Made by a program: the position numbers and the translations under genes. Below are positions 10,064-18,125 of a DNA stretch of 64,000 nucleotides, one piece after another; positions within the stretch are counted from its first letter, which is position 1, and each line of letters starts with the position of its first letter. Source of the DNA: SZUA-36 sp963753105 (GTDB taxonomy: Bacteria; Pseudomonadota; Gammaproteobacteria; Xanthomonadales; SZUA-36); assembly GCA_963753105.1 (NCBI GenBank), contig CAVWBD010000001.1:1220704-1284703 (forward strand), written 5' to 3'. The notes beneath the pieces are model-generated. The model saw only the letters and a program-made list of their open reading frames with translations, made no database searches and had not been told where the DNA came from.

Positions 10064-11092
10064 GTGTCAAAATTCATTACATTTGGCGAAATTATGCTAC
10101 GGCTTAAAACACCGGGCAATGATCGCTTTTTCCAGTCACCGACATTTGAAGCAACTTTTGGTGGTGGTGAGGCCAACGTGGCAGTAGCACTGTCGAACTA
10201 TGGCCTGGATGCACGCTTCGTTTCTGCATTGCCGGATAATGACATCGGTGAATCAGCGATACGTGAGTTGCGGAGCTTCGGTGTAGACACCTCTGTGATT
10301 CGCCGCTCCGGCGAGCGGGTTGGTATCTACTATCTCGAAACCGGTGCCAACCAACGTGCTTCCAAGGTGGTTTATGATCGTGCGGCTTCCTCAATTTGTG
10401 AGTGTGGTCCGGGTGATTTTGATTGGGATGAAGTCTTCAGGGATGCAAAATGGTTTCACATTACCGGCATCACACCGGCATTGAGCCAGTCTGCCGCCGA
10501 CCTCAGTCTGGAGTCGGTAAAAGCGGCAAAGGAAAGGGGGGTGACGGTATCGTGTGATTTCAATTTCCGTGGCAAGCTGTGGAAATATGGTAAATCCGCA
10601 CCCGAAGTGATGAATGAACTGGTGAACTATGTCGACGTGGGCATTGCCAACGAGGAAGACTGCCAGAAATCACTGGGTATATCTGCAGGTGTTCATGTTG
10701 AAAGTGGTGAACTGGAAATCAAGAAGTACGAAGCTTTAAGCACAAAAGTTCTTGAAGAGTTTCCAAATATGTCTGTAATCGCAATTACATTGCGTGAGTC
10801 AAGAAGCGCCGATATCAATGGCTGGTCTGCCTGCCTGCGGGATAAATCCGGCTTTTACCTGTCACGCAAATACGAGATTACCGACATCATTGATCGTGTC
10901 GGTGGTGGAGACAGTTTTGCCTCCGCGCTGATCTATGGGCTCAATGCCTACGAAGACCGTAACGACTCATTGAACTTTGCAGTCGCTGCCAGTTGTCTGA
11001 AACATTCCATTTCGGGGGATTTCAACCGGGTTACGGTCGAAGAGGCCGAGAAACTGATGGGTGGTGACGCTTCCGGACGGGTGCAGCGCTAG
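10064..11092 (+). CDS. kdgK: 2-keto-3-deoxygluconate kinase (PfkB family)
   Basis: Phosphorylates KDG to 2-keto-3-deoxy-6-phosphogluconate, the substrate of KDPG aldolase. PfkB signatures are present: GGGEANVAVAL near residue 31 and the catalytic DRVGGGDSFASALIYG near residue 275, whose second Asp is the general base. At 342 aa it is slightly longer than the usual 310-320. The start is GTG 10064 with GGGAAGG 10 bases upstream. No aldolase gene is present in the window, so the last step must be encoded elsewhere. Confidence 0.9.
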   Translation: MSKFITFGEIMLRLKTPGNDRFFQSPTFEATFGGGEANVAVALSNYGLDARFVSALPDNDIGESAIRELRSFGVDTSVIRRSGERVGIYYLETGANQRASKVVYDRAASSICECGPGDFDWDEVFRDAKWFHITGITPALSQSAADLSLESVKAAKERGVTVSCDFNFRGKLWKYGKSAPEVMNELVNYVDVGIANEEDCQKSLGISAGVHVESGELEIKKYEALSTKVLEEFPNMSVIAITLRESRSADINGWSACLRDKSGFYLSRKYEITDIIDRVGGGDSFASALIYGLNAYEDRNDSLNFAVAASCLKHSISGDFNRVTVEEAEKLMGGDASGRVQR

Positions 11093-11177
11093 TGTCCTGT
11101 CACACTGCATGGTGCTTAAATAATGACCTTGGCAAAAACGATTGGTGATCTGTTGATTACCCTGGGAAATACAAATA

Positions 11178-12476
11178 ATGAAACTTAAAAACTTACGTTG
11201 GTGGGTGATCGTATTAATCGCGCTTGCCACCGTCATCAACTATATCGATCGTCAATCGCTCAGCGTACTGTGGCCAGAAATCGTCAAGGATCTGTTCCCT
11301 GATGAGTCTGCTTTTGAACGTAAGCAAATATACGCGAATATCTCCGTTATTTTCGTATTTTCTTACGCTTTTGGTCAGGCCATATTCGGCAAGATATTTG
11401 ACTGGGTAGGTACGCGTTTGGGTTTTGTCCTGTCCATTGGTGTCTGGTCCATTGCAACAGCCCTTCACGCAGTTGCACAGGGCGCAATCAGCTTGAGTAT
11501 CGTTCGTTCCGTCCTGGGTGTGGCCGAGGCCGGTAACTGGCCAGGTGCAGCCAAGAGTAACGCAGAGTGGTTCCCAACCAAGGAGCGAGCCCTGGCCCAG
11601 GGCATCTTCAATTCAGGTGCGGCCATCGGCGGCATTATCTCGATTCCCCTGATCGCATTCATGACCATCTTTTTCAGTTGGAAGATGGTCTTTATTCTCG
11701 TGGGTGTGATCGGTTTATTGTGGCTCATCCCGTGGTTGGTCCTGGTTAAAGCGCCGCCAAAGTCTCACCCCTGGTTAACAGACGAAGAACGTGAGTACAT
11801 TTTAACCGGTCAAAAAAACACTGAAGCCGGAGAAGATACTGAAGAAGAGGAGTACGTCCCTTCAACAGCCGGTCTACTTTCGCATAAGCAAAGCTGGGGG
11901 GTGATTATCGCCTCTGCGGCAATCGACCCGATTTGGTGGTTGTTCGTCTTCTGGATACCTATTTACCTGAATGAGGTCTATGGAATGGATGTGAAATCCA
12001 TTGGACTATACGGTTGGGTACCCTACGTTGGCGCCATGTTAGGTGCATGGTTTGGCGGTATTCTGGCGCAAAATCGCATGAAAGCAGGCTGGAATGTCAA
12101 CAAAACCCGTAAGTTCACCATTACATTGGGTTGCCTGATCATGTTGCCTGCACTGTTGGCCATGGCGAACCCGGGCGCGCCAGTGGTAGCCGTGCTTATC
12201 ATGGCTGTGATTTTATTTGGTTTTCAGACCGCTATTGGTAATGTCCAGACATTACCAGCCGATTTATTCAGTGGAAAAACGGTTGGGACGCTTGCTGGTT
12301 TTTCAGGTATGGCAGCCAAACTCGGTGCCGTTGGTCTAACGTCACTTGTGCCCTGGTTGACCGCTGATGGCAACTATTCGCCTGCCTTTGTTATCGGGGC
12401 CTCTCTGGCCATCATCGCCATGTTGTCTATCTGGATTCTTATTCCAACAGTAGAGCGACTGAAGCCCAAGCACTGA
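11178..12476 (+). CDS. MFS transporter, hexuronate/DEH type (ACS family)
   Basis: Inner-membrane importer, probably for DEH or another unsaturated uronate. The 432 aa show about twelve hydrophobic segments and the anion:cation symporter motif YIDRQSLSVLWPEI at the first helix, then GVAEAGNWPGAAKSNAEWFP, which is characteristic of ExuT-like hexuronate transporters. A charged cytoplasmic loop (EAGEDTEEEEY) separates the two halves. It lies between kdgK and a reductase gene in the same orientation. Exact substrate is inferred from the locus. Confidence 0.85.
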   Translation: MKLKNLRWWVIVLIALATVINYIDRQSLSVLWPEIVKDLFPDESAFERKQIYANISVIFVFSYAFGQAIFGKIFDWVGTRLGFVLSIGVWSIATALHAVAQGAISLSIVRSVLGVAEAGNWPGAAKSNAEWFPTKERALAQGIFNSGAAIGGIISIPLIAFMTIFFSWKMVFILVGVIGLLWLIPWLVLVKAPPKSHPWLTDEEREYILTGQKNTEAGEDTEEEEYVPSTAGLLSHKQSWGVIIASAAIDPIWWLFVFWIPIYLNEVYGMDVKSIGLYGWVPYVGAMLGAWFGGILAQNRMKAGWNVNKTRKFTITLGCLIMLPALLAMANPGAPVVAVLIMAVILFGFQTAIGNVQTLPADLFSGKTVGTLAGFSGMAAKLGAVGLTSLVPWLTADGNYSPAFVIGASLAIIAMLSIWILIPTVERLKPKH

Positions 12477-12544
12477 GTCAAGGACAAGCAGTTGATAATT
12501 CTTCAATCCCTTTTGTACAAACGAATCTATTTTAGGAGTCAGAC

Positions 12545-13423
12545 ATGACAAAACCTGTCATCGGTTTCATCGGCCTTGGCCTCATGGGCGGCAACATGGT
12601 CGAAAACCTGCAAAACAAAGGCTTTGAGCTGATCGTAATGGATCTCAACAAGGAAGCCGTTGCAACGGTTGTTGCCCGGGGCGGTACCGAGGCAAGCTCA
12701 GCCAAGGAACTGGCAGCGGCAAGCGACATCGTGATGCTTTGCCTGACCACGTCCAAAGTAGTTGAAATGCTTGTCTATGCCGAAGACGGTATTCTGGCTG
12801 GCATCAAAGAAGGCGCTGTTTTGATTGATTTTGGAACTTCGATCCCGGCTTCTACCCGCAAGATCGGTGCAGATCTTGCCAGCAAAGGTGCAGGCATGAT
12901 CGACGCACCACTTGGCCGTACACCAGCCCATGCCAAAGACGGATTGCTCAACATCATGGCATCTGGCGAGAAGGCAACCTTCGACAAGGTTAAGCCGGTT
13001 CTTGATATGCAGGGCGAAAATGTATTCTATCTTGGTGCACTCGGTGCCGGTCACACGACCAAGCTGATCAACAACTTCATGGGTATGACGACCGTTGCAG
13101 CCATGTCGCAGGCTTTTGCCGTGGCCGACCTTGCTGGTGTTGACCGCCAGCAGCTTTGGGAGATTATGTCGACAGGCCCATCCAATTCGCCATTCATGCA
13201 ATTTTGTAAAAACTATGCGGTTGACGGTGTAAGCGATCTGGGCTTCTCAATCAACAACGCCAATAAGGATCTGGGTTATTTCCTGGAGATGGTTAAGGAT
13301 TTGGGTACAGAATCTCAAATTGCCGAGGGCACCTCGGCTAATCTTCAGGCAGCCGTCGATGCTGGCATGGGTAATGGCAATGTTCCGGAAATCCTGGATT
13401 ACTTCCTGAAGCTGGAGAAGTAG
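12545..13423 (+). CDS. 3-hydroxyisobutyrate dehydrogenase-family reductase (GarR-like)
   Basis: NAD(P)-dependent beta-hydroxyacid dehydrogenase family, 292 aa. It has the N-terminal Rossmann motif GFIGLGLMGGNM, the substrate-site stretch DAPLGRTPAHAKDG and the catalytic Lys in GHTTKLINNFMG. Relatives reduce tartronate semialdehyde, succinic semialdehyde or, in some vibrios, DEH. Being last in the alginate operon it could be a second DEH reductase or handle a C3 side product. RBS TAGGAG lies 5 bases before ATG 12545. Its TAG stop coincides with the edge of the repeated segment that follows. Confidence 0.85.
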   Translation: MTKPVIGFIGLGLMGGNMVENLQNKGFELIVMDLNKEAVATVVARGGTEASSAKELAAASDIVMLCLTTSKVVEMLVYAEDGILAGIKEGAVLIDFGTSIPASTRKIGADLASKGAGMIDAPLGRTPAHAKDGLLNIMASGEKATFDKVKPVLDMQGENVFYLGALGAGHTTKLINNFMGMTTVAAMSQAFAVADLAGVDRQQLWEIMSTGPSNSPFMQFCKNYAVDGVSDLGFSINNANKDLGYFLEMVKDLGTESQIAEGTSANLQAAVDAGMGNGNVPEILDYFLKLEK

Positions 13424-13734
13424 CCAAAAGGGGTCCAGAGGCAAGTGCCAGGCATCGAGAATATGGCACTTGACTCTGACGCCCTTCGTTGGGCGGGGAT
13501 GCTTCAGTCAGGGTGCAGCGCTAAAGCCCGGTCTTGACCCGGGCTCAGTGCAGTTCGCGTCGTAATTTTCAACCCTGCGCAGGATGTTGTGTAAGCGAAG
13601 TGCGTGTCGGGCAGAACAGGCACCACAATTTGATGGGTTTGCCCAGAACGAAGAATTCATTTTGAATGACCAGGTGAACCTGGTCTGAAGCTTCCGGCGC
13701 CAACAGGAAATGACGGACGATTTGCTGTTCCGGA
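13421..13734. repeat. Duplicated segment, second copy of 22095-22459
   Basis: This stretch repeats the region beside the CheC-like gene. Both copies begin with TAGCCAAAAGGGGTC, carry a GCCAAGTGCC-type palindrome and a GC-rich hairpin with CCCGG arms, and end with 129 identical bases (13606-13734 equals 22331-22459). The middle part is diverged with small indels. It fills most of the gap between the reductase and the repeat protein, and its first bases supply the reductase stop codon. Confidence 0.85.
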
Positions 13735-13740
13735 CACTTT
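13569..13740 (-). pseudogene. Fragment of the CheC-like gene (C-terminal 50 codons)
   Basis: On the minus strand this reads EQQIVRHFLLAPEASDQV through KLWCLFCPTR, identical to the C-terminal part of the CheC-like protein encoded at 22273-22992, and then diverges at both ends. There is no start codon or N-terminal domain, so it is a dead partial copy carried by the duplicated segment. Confidence 0.85.
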
Positions 13741-13905
13741 TTTGGGTTTTCGGACTTTTTCCGATGGCAAAAATTGCTCTGTATTGTAAGAAGGGGGTTA
13801 ATTGTGGCTTTCTTTAGTGGCAACGAGTTACTGGCAATTTGCTTGTACAAATTTCTAAACGGTTCATACTGTTAAGTCCGTTTCTCAACTTGGAGTTGTC
13901 GGACC
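13735..13905 (+). promoter_or_regulatory. Upstream region of the repeat-protein gene
   Basis: This gap of 171 bases follows the duplicated fragment. A possible sigma-70 promoter is TTGTAC (about 13840) with TACTGT 18 bases later (about 13869), and CTTGGAG precedes the ATG as a plausible ribosome binding site. Nothing else is recognisable. Confidence 0.3.
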
Positions 13906-14907
13906 ATGAAAGTTTTCAAATTTGCAAGTAGCATTGTCCTATTTTGCAGTATCGCGATTGCACAGGCTGCTGAAAATCCAAAGTTAGTTCCCCTATCGCA
14001 GGATCAATCTGCCGCCCCCCTGGTAACGGCTGAAGTAGCCGCAGTTGTTGAAGCTGAAGCAGTTGAAGTGGCTGAAGAAGCCGCAGTTGTTGAAGCTGAA
14101 GCAGTTGAAGTAGCTGAAGAAGCCGCAGTTGTTGAAGCTGAAGCGGTTGAAGTGGCTGAAGAAGCCGCAGTTGTTGAAGCTGAAGCGGTCGAGGTGGCTG
14201 AAGAAGCCGCAGTTGTTGAAGCTGAAGCGGTTGAAGTGGCTGAAGAAGCCGCAGTTGCTGAAGCCGAAGCAGTAGAAGTAGCTGAAGAAGCCGCAGTTGT
14301 TGAAGCTGAAGCAGTTGAGGTGGCTGAAGAAGCCGCAGTTGTTGAAGCTGAAGCGGTCGAGGTGGCTGAAGAAGCCGCAGTTGTTGAAGCTGAAGCAGTT
14401 GAAGTGGCTGAAGAAGCCGCAGTTGTTGAAGCTGAAGCGGTCGAAGCAGTTGAAGAAGCCGCAGTTGCTGAAGCCGAAGCAGTTGAGGTAGCTGAAGAAG
14501 CCGCAGTTGTTGAAGCTGAAGCGGTTGAGGTGGCTGAAGAAGCCGCAGTTGTTGAAGCTGAAGCAGTTGAAGTGGCTGAAGAAGCCGCAGTTGTTGAAGC
14601 TGAAGCAGTTGAGGTGGCTGAAGAAGCCGCAGTTGTTGAAGCTGAAGCGGTTGAGGTGGCTGAAGAAGCCGCAGTTGTTGAAGCTGAAGCGGTTGAGGTG
14701 GCTGAAGAAGCCGCAGTTGTTGAAGCTGAAGCAGTTGAGGTGGCTGAAGAAGCCGCAGTTGTTGAAGCTGAAGCAGTTGAAGTGGCTGAAGAAGCCGCAG
14801 TTGTTGAAGCTGAAGCGGTTGAGGCAGTTGAAGAAGCGCCAGTCGTTGCACCCAAAGCGATAAAAGAGGCTCCTGAAGTTGACAAAGATGGCGAAAAACT
14901 TGACTGA
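13906..14907 (+). CDS. Secreted acidic Val-Glu-Ala tandem-repeat protein
   Basis: Unrecognised protein of 333 aa. A signal peptide (SIVLFCSIAIAQA) is followed by about 20 residues and then nineteen 14-residue repeats of consensus VVEAEAVEVAEEAA, ending with APVVAPKAIKEAPEVDKDGEKLD. The repeat zone contains no Lys, Arg, Gly, Pro or aromatic residue, so it is strongly acidic and should be an extended helix or coiled coil. It could span the periplasm, bind cations or act as a spacer, but no function can be assigned. It is monocistronic, bounded by the duplicated segment and a strong terminator. Confidence 0.75.
   Translation: MKVFKFASSIVLFCSIAIAQAAENPKLVPLSQDQSAAPLVTAEVAAVVEAEAVEVAEEAAVVEAEAVEVAEEAAVVEAEAVEVAEEAAVVEAEAVEVAEEAAVVEAEAVEVAEEAAVAEAEAVEVAEEAAVVEAEAVEVAEEAAVVEAEAVEVAEEAAVVEAEAVEVAEEAAVVEAEAVEAVEEAAVAEAEAVEVAEEAAVVEAEAVEVAEEAAVVEAEAVEVAEEAAVVEAEAVEVAEEAAVVEAEAVEVAEEAAVVEAEAVEVAEEAAVVEAEAVEVAEEAAVVEAEAVEVAEEAAVVEAEAVEAVEEAPVVAPKAIKEAPEVDKDGEKLD
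14044..14841 (+). repeat. Nineteen tandem copies of a 42-bp coding repeat
   Basis: The array is exactly 19 x 42 bases and stays in frame. Copies differ mainly at synonymous positions (GCA/GCG, GTT/GTC, GAA/GAG) plus a few variants reading VAEAEAVEVAEEAA or VVEAEAVEAVEEAA. Near-identical long repeats of this kind change copy number by slippage or recombination, so array length may vary between strains and may be mis-assembled. Confidence 0.95.
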
Positions 14908-14930
14908 GACCTTCTGGTATTCTTAAAGCA

Positions 14931-14957
14931 AGGCGGGTTTTAACCCGCCTTTTTTTT
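14931..14957 (+). terminator. Rho-independent terminator of the repeat-protein gene
   Basis: A 9-bp stem AGGCGGGTT/AACCCGCCT, with almost no loop, is followed by eight T residues, 24 bases after the stop codon. Confidence 0.92.
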
Positions 14958-15185
14958 GCAAGCAAAGCCGCAAAGCCATGAGTCGACCACCAACTGTGAG
15001 GGTTGTTCCTCGATTTCTAATCCACCGACTTCGCAGTAGGCCCGCAATTTACGCTTCTCTTCTGCGTCTTCGTACTCATACCAGGCTTCGAGCTTCGAGT
15101 TCCCCTCTAGCAACTCATTGAATTGGCCGCAGGCTCCCCGTCTTCGAAAAATTGAATCGTCACCATTCTGATAGCCATTTTGCAT
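14940..15185 (-). CDS. Small UPF0158-like protein or gene remnant
   Basis: An 81-codon reading frame starts at ATG 15185, 14 bases after the DUF748 stop. It has a central stretch (GQFNELLEGNSKLEAWYEYEDAEEKRKLRAYCEVGG in outline: FNELLEG, AWYEYEDAE, RAYCEVGGLEI) that resembles the C-terminal half of UPF0158 proteins. The end runs into the terminator of the convergent gene and reads FACKKKAG, which is unlikely to be native. Either a truncated remnant or a short fused product. Confidence 0.4.
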   Translation of the reverse strand: MQNGYQNGDDSIFRRRGACGQFNELLEGNSKLEAWYEYEDAEEKRKLRAYCEVGGLEIEEQPSQLVVDSWLCGFACKKKAG

Positions 15186-15198
15186 GGCTGAAAGGTGT

Positions 15199-17400
15199 CT
15201 AGAAAAGTGGCGGTGATTCAATCTCCAGTTCCACAAACACCATCCGGGCATGTGCCTGTGCGGTCTCAATTTCTGTTCCAATCTGCAGCCGTTGGGGATC
15301 AACACCCGCTATTTTGAGTTGGTCAACAATTGCCTGTGCCCGGTAATGTGCAAGGGCTTTGAGCTTCGTGCGGGAGACGGTCTCATTTTTCACCAGCGCT
15401 TCAAATACGGCCGCGTAAAATGCCGACTTCTGTTGCGGGTGCTTTTCCCGTAACGCCTCTAACTCCGCCTCGCTAAGCCGCTTACCGGCAAATTCGTCCA
15501 GCACCGATATCACCTTGCTACTACTAAAGTCAATCGCACCGGGGGCTTCTCGTCCCGGTGGCCCGGCGCTGCTGGCCAGGGCGACGTGCAAGCGGACCTG
15601 TTTGCGGGCCAGTGCCTGCCGGTCGATAACCGTATCGAAGCGTCCATTAATCTTCAGACCAAGACCCGGTCGTTGTACAAGTGCCGCCCCAAGGATGGCA
15701 AGATTCCCTGCGGTGGCCTTTGCAAGAGCGGCATCGCCGGGCATGAACACGACACGTTCGAGATGTGCTGGCGATATACCGTTCAGCTTGCCGAGGGTGT
15801 AAAAAGGTGTTCTCGTGAGGTTTTGAACAAAGCTCATGAAGCCTTCACTGACAAGACGTCCCAAATGCATATCCCCCCCAAAGTGACCCGCTGGCACGGG
15901 GAAGGAAATATCAATCCGGTCGTTGCCGTCCCTGACCAGGGCAACAGCCAGATCGAGCGATGGGTTGATCGGCAGCGCGGGAGTGAACGTGTTGGTGGGT
16001 TCCTCATCAAGCCGGAATCCGAGTGCAGAAATTTTGTTTTTCAATTCAAATTGCTGATCGGCGGCCTGGTAATCAAGGCGGATATCCAGTCGACCGGAGG
16101 TGATTCCGCGGCCGGTCACGGCTTGCAGATACGGGGACAACACCGTGGCATCGAGGTTTCCAATGCTGATATCAAGCTTGCCAGGGCCGCCAGGGCCGGT
16201 CGGCAACCAGTTAGCGTTGAGCACGCTCGTGCCACCCCCCATGACATGTCCCGCCAGGCTCATCGTTGCGTTGTTATCCTGCCGGGTGATGCTGCCTTCA
16301 ACGTGGTCGGTCTTGATCTGATACGAGGGTGCAAGGCTCTGATCCGTCAGGTCCACTAACCCCCCATTAATCTCGATCCGTGGGATGGCTGGCTGGAGGT
16401 GAACTAGCCGGTCAAATAACGGTTTCAGCCATTGGCTGGCGGATAATGTCCCGTCAGTGTCACGCACCAGTCTCAGGTGGGGTTGATGCAACTGCAGCAC
16501 CTCTGTTGCAACCTTGAACGGTGTGCCCTGGATTGTCAGTTCCGTGGCCAATACGTTCGTGGCGGAAAAAACCGGAGCGCCGTTTGAGTTCTCCACCAAC
16601 TCAAGCTGATCAAGCCCGGCCTGTCCGCGGATGGTCGTCTGTCCGTGTTCAAAAAAAACTTCAAATCTACCCGATAAAAGGGCTGAGAGAATTCTAAGAT
16701 GCCGGCCGGAATCGCTGCCAACCGGCATCACTGAGTCGAGGTTTGCCAGGTTGATCCCACCTAACTCGACCTTGGCATCCAGGCTGACAGGGAAAGGTCG
16801 TAAACTGCCACTTGACCTGATCCAACCGGAGCGATTTACCACGGCTGCAAGGGTAAACTGACCCGGTTTGTATGGCTCACCACCCAGGTTTTCCAGGCTG
16901 AATTCCAGTTCTGTCAAGTCGATCATGGCGTCGTCAGCAGCCCTGGATGCGGTCTCTGTCCATTGCAATTGTCCCCGCCTGACGCGCAGGTGTGCGATAG
17001 AAACGGGGGGGGCATGATCGCTTTCCTCATACCCTTCCGGCAAAGAGTCTCCCCGTAGATAGGGCGTGTCAAAAACCATTTCGCGGATGACCCAGCCGCG
17101 ATGCCAGAGACTTGCAATATCAAGACGGGCTTGCATGCTCCCGAGGGTGAATATTGGATAATGATCCGGGGTGGCAACATGGAGTTGACGCAATTCTGCG
17201 CTGAGCAGGAATGGATTGACAGTCAACTGCCCGAGAGTGACAACGCCACCAGCACGTTCGGAGAGGTCGTCGATGATCTGGCGCTTGAGCAGGTAGGGGA
17301 CCAGCAGAAATCCGGCCAGGGCATACACAATAACGATGGCCACAACAGTGGTGACAGCAATTCGGACCGATCTGTGCAAATCATTACTCCGTAGGTACAT
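15199..17400 (-). CDS. DUF748 / AsmA-like envelope protein
   Basis: Inner-membrane-anchored periplasmic protein of 733 aa. One transmembrane helix (about residues 14-37, AVTTVVAIVIVYALAGFLLVPYLL in outline) is followed by the AsmA-like opening KRQIIDDLSERAGGVVTLGQL and a long beta-rich region typical of DUF748. These proteins belong to the AsmA/TamB-like group thought to shuttle lipids or assist envelope assembly. It is shorter than many homologues of about 1000 aa and ends with an OmpA-like ALAHYRAQAIVDQLKIAGV segment. It is divergent from the TPR/vWA/ABC genes, with 125 bases between. Confidence 0.8.
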   Translation of the reverse strand: MYLRSNDLHRSVRIAVTTVVAIVIVYALAGFLLVPYLLKRQIIDDLSERAGGVVTLGQLTVNPFLLSAELRQLHVATPDHYPIFTLGSMQARLDIASLWHRGWVIREMVFDTPYLRGDSLPEGYEESDHAPPVSIAHLRVRRGQLQWTETASRAADDAMIDLTELEFSLENLGGEPYKPGQFTLAAVVNRSGWIRSSGSLRPFPVSLDAKVELGGINLANLDSVMPVGSDSGRHLRILSALLSGRFEVFFEHGQTTIRGQAGLDQLELVENSNGAPVFSATNVLATELTIQGTPFKVATEVLQLHQPHLRLVRDTDGTLSASQWLKPLFDRLVHLQPAIPRIEINGGLVDLTDQSLAPSYQIKTDHVEGSITRQDNNATMSLAGHVMGGGTSVLNANWLPTGPGGPGKLDISIGNLDATVLSPYLQAVTGRGITSGRLDIRLDYQAADQQFELKNKISALGFRLDEEPTNTFTPALPINPSLDLAVALVRDGNDRIDISFPVPAGHFGGDMHLGRLVSEGFMSFVQNLTRTPFYTLGKLNGISPAHLERVVFMPGDAALAKATAGNLAILGAALVQRPGLGLKINGRFDTVIDRQALARKQVRLHVALASSAGPPGREAPGAIDFSSSKVISVLDEFAGKRLSEAELEALREKHPQQKSAFYAAVFEALVKNETVSRTKLKALAHYRAQAIVDQLKIAGVDPQRLQIGTEIETAQAHARMVFVELEIESPPLF

Positions 17401-17525
17401 TTCGGGTCATTTCCCGCTTGTGTGGGTACCAGATCAATGAGGTATCATACACTTACCAACCTAAAAGCCCACCCGGGCTGGTTCGGATAAATTCTTGTTC
17501 ATCTAAGGGTGGGTGGGAGAGCATC

Positions 17526-18125
17526 ATGATTTCTTCTACCGGTTCAGGACCCGCAAGCAGTAAGGGTCAGATTAATCAACGTTTGCTTGCCGCCATTGTC
17601 CTCCTGGTACTGCTCGTTGCAGGTATCGGGATTTATCTGGTGAGTGACAAAACCGAAACGGTGCAGGTACCACCGCCGGTACCGGACGTTGCCCCACCAA
17701 GGGTGCTGGAGACCGTTGAGCCAGCAAAGACAGAAGAAGAACGCGGAGACACCGCTCGCGAAGTTATCGCCGAGCTCAGGAAGAATCCAGCTGAGATCGA
17801 CTACGCACAGGCCTTTGACCGTGCGCAGGAATTCCAGGCCGCCGGAAATTTTGCCGACGCGCAATTGCTGTACTTTTTTGCTGCCCGTGGCGGTCATGGC
17901 CCGGCGGCTTTTGAGCTTGCCAGTCTGCAGGACCCGAACTATTTTTCAGCCGAAGCCGGCCTGATGGACAAACCCGATCCTTTCCAGGCTTATAAATGGT
18001 ATAGCCTCGCCCGTGATACCGGTGTTCAGATGGCTGTTACGCGCCTGGCCGAATTGCGTGCCTGGGCCGAAGACGCAGCCAGCAATGACCCGGATGCGGA
18101 GCGACTTCTGTTGCAATGGGAGTAG
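17526..18125 (+). CDS. Membrane-anchored SEL1/TPR-like protein
   Basis: A protein of 199 aa with one N-terminal transmembrane helix (LLAAIVLLVLLVAGIGIYLV, about residues 20-39), a Pro/Val/Glu-rich linker, and a helical repeat region (DYAQAFDRAQEFQAAGNFADAQ; AFELASLQDPNYF; AYKWYSLARDTGVQMA) resembling SEL1 repeats. ATG 17526 follows GGGAGAG; an upstream GTG-type extension lacks support. It ends TAG directly before the vWA gene start, so the two are probably co-translated. It may be a scaffold for the vWA/ABC module. Confidence 0.7.
   Translation: MISSTGSGPASSKGQINQRLLAAIVLLVLLVAGIGIYLVSDKTETVQVPPPVPDVAPPRVLETVEPAKTEEERGDTAREVIAELRKNPAEIDYAQAFDRAQEFQAAGNFADAQLLYFFAARGGHGPAAFELASLQDPNYFSAEAGLMDKPDPFQAYKWYSLARDTGVQMAVTRLAELRAWAEDAASNDPDAERLLLQWE

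Noticed and set aside
14044..14841. CRISPR-like periodic repeats
   Set aside because: The repeats are directly adjacent with no unique spacers, remain in coding frame and have no cas genes nearby.
13916..14965. Antisense frames of 349 and 293 codons across the repeat array (Leu-Gln-rich and Ser-Thr-Ala-rich)
   Set aside because: A 42-base repeat without a stop in one frame has none in any copy; these frames simply mirror the repeat.
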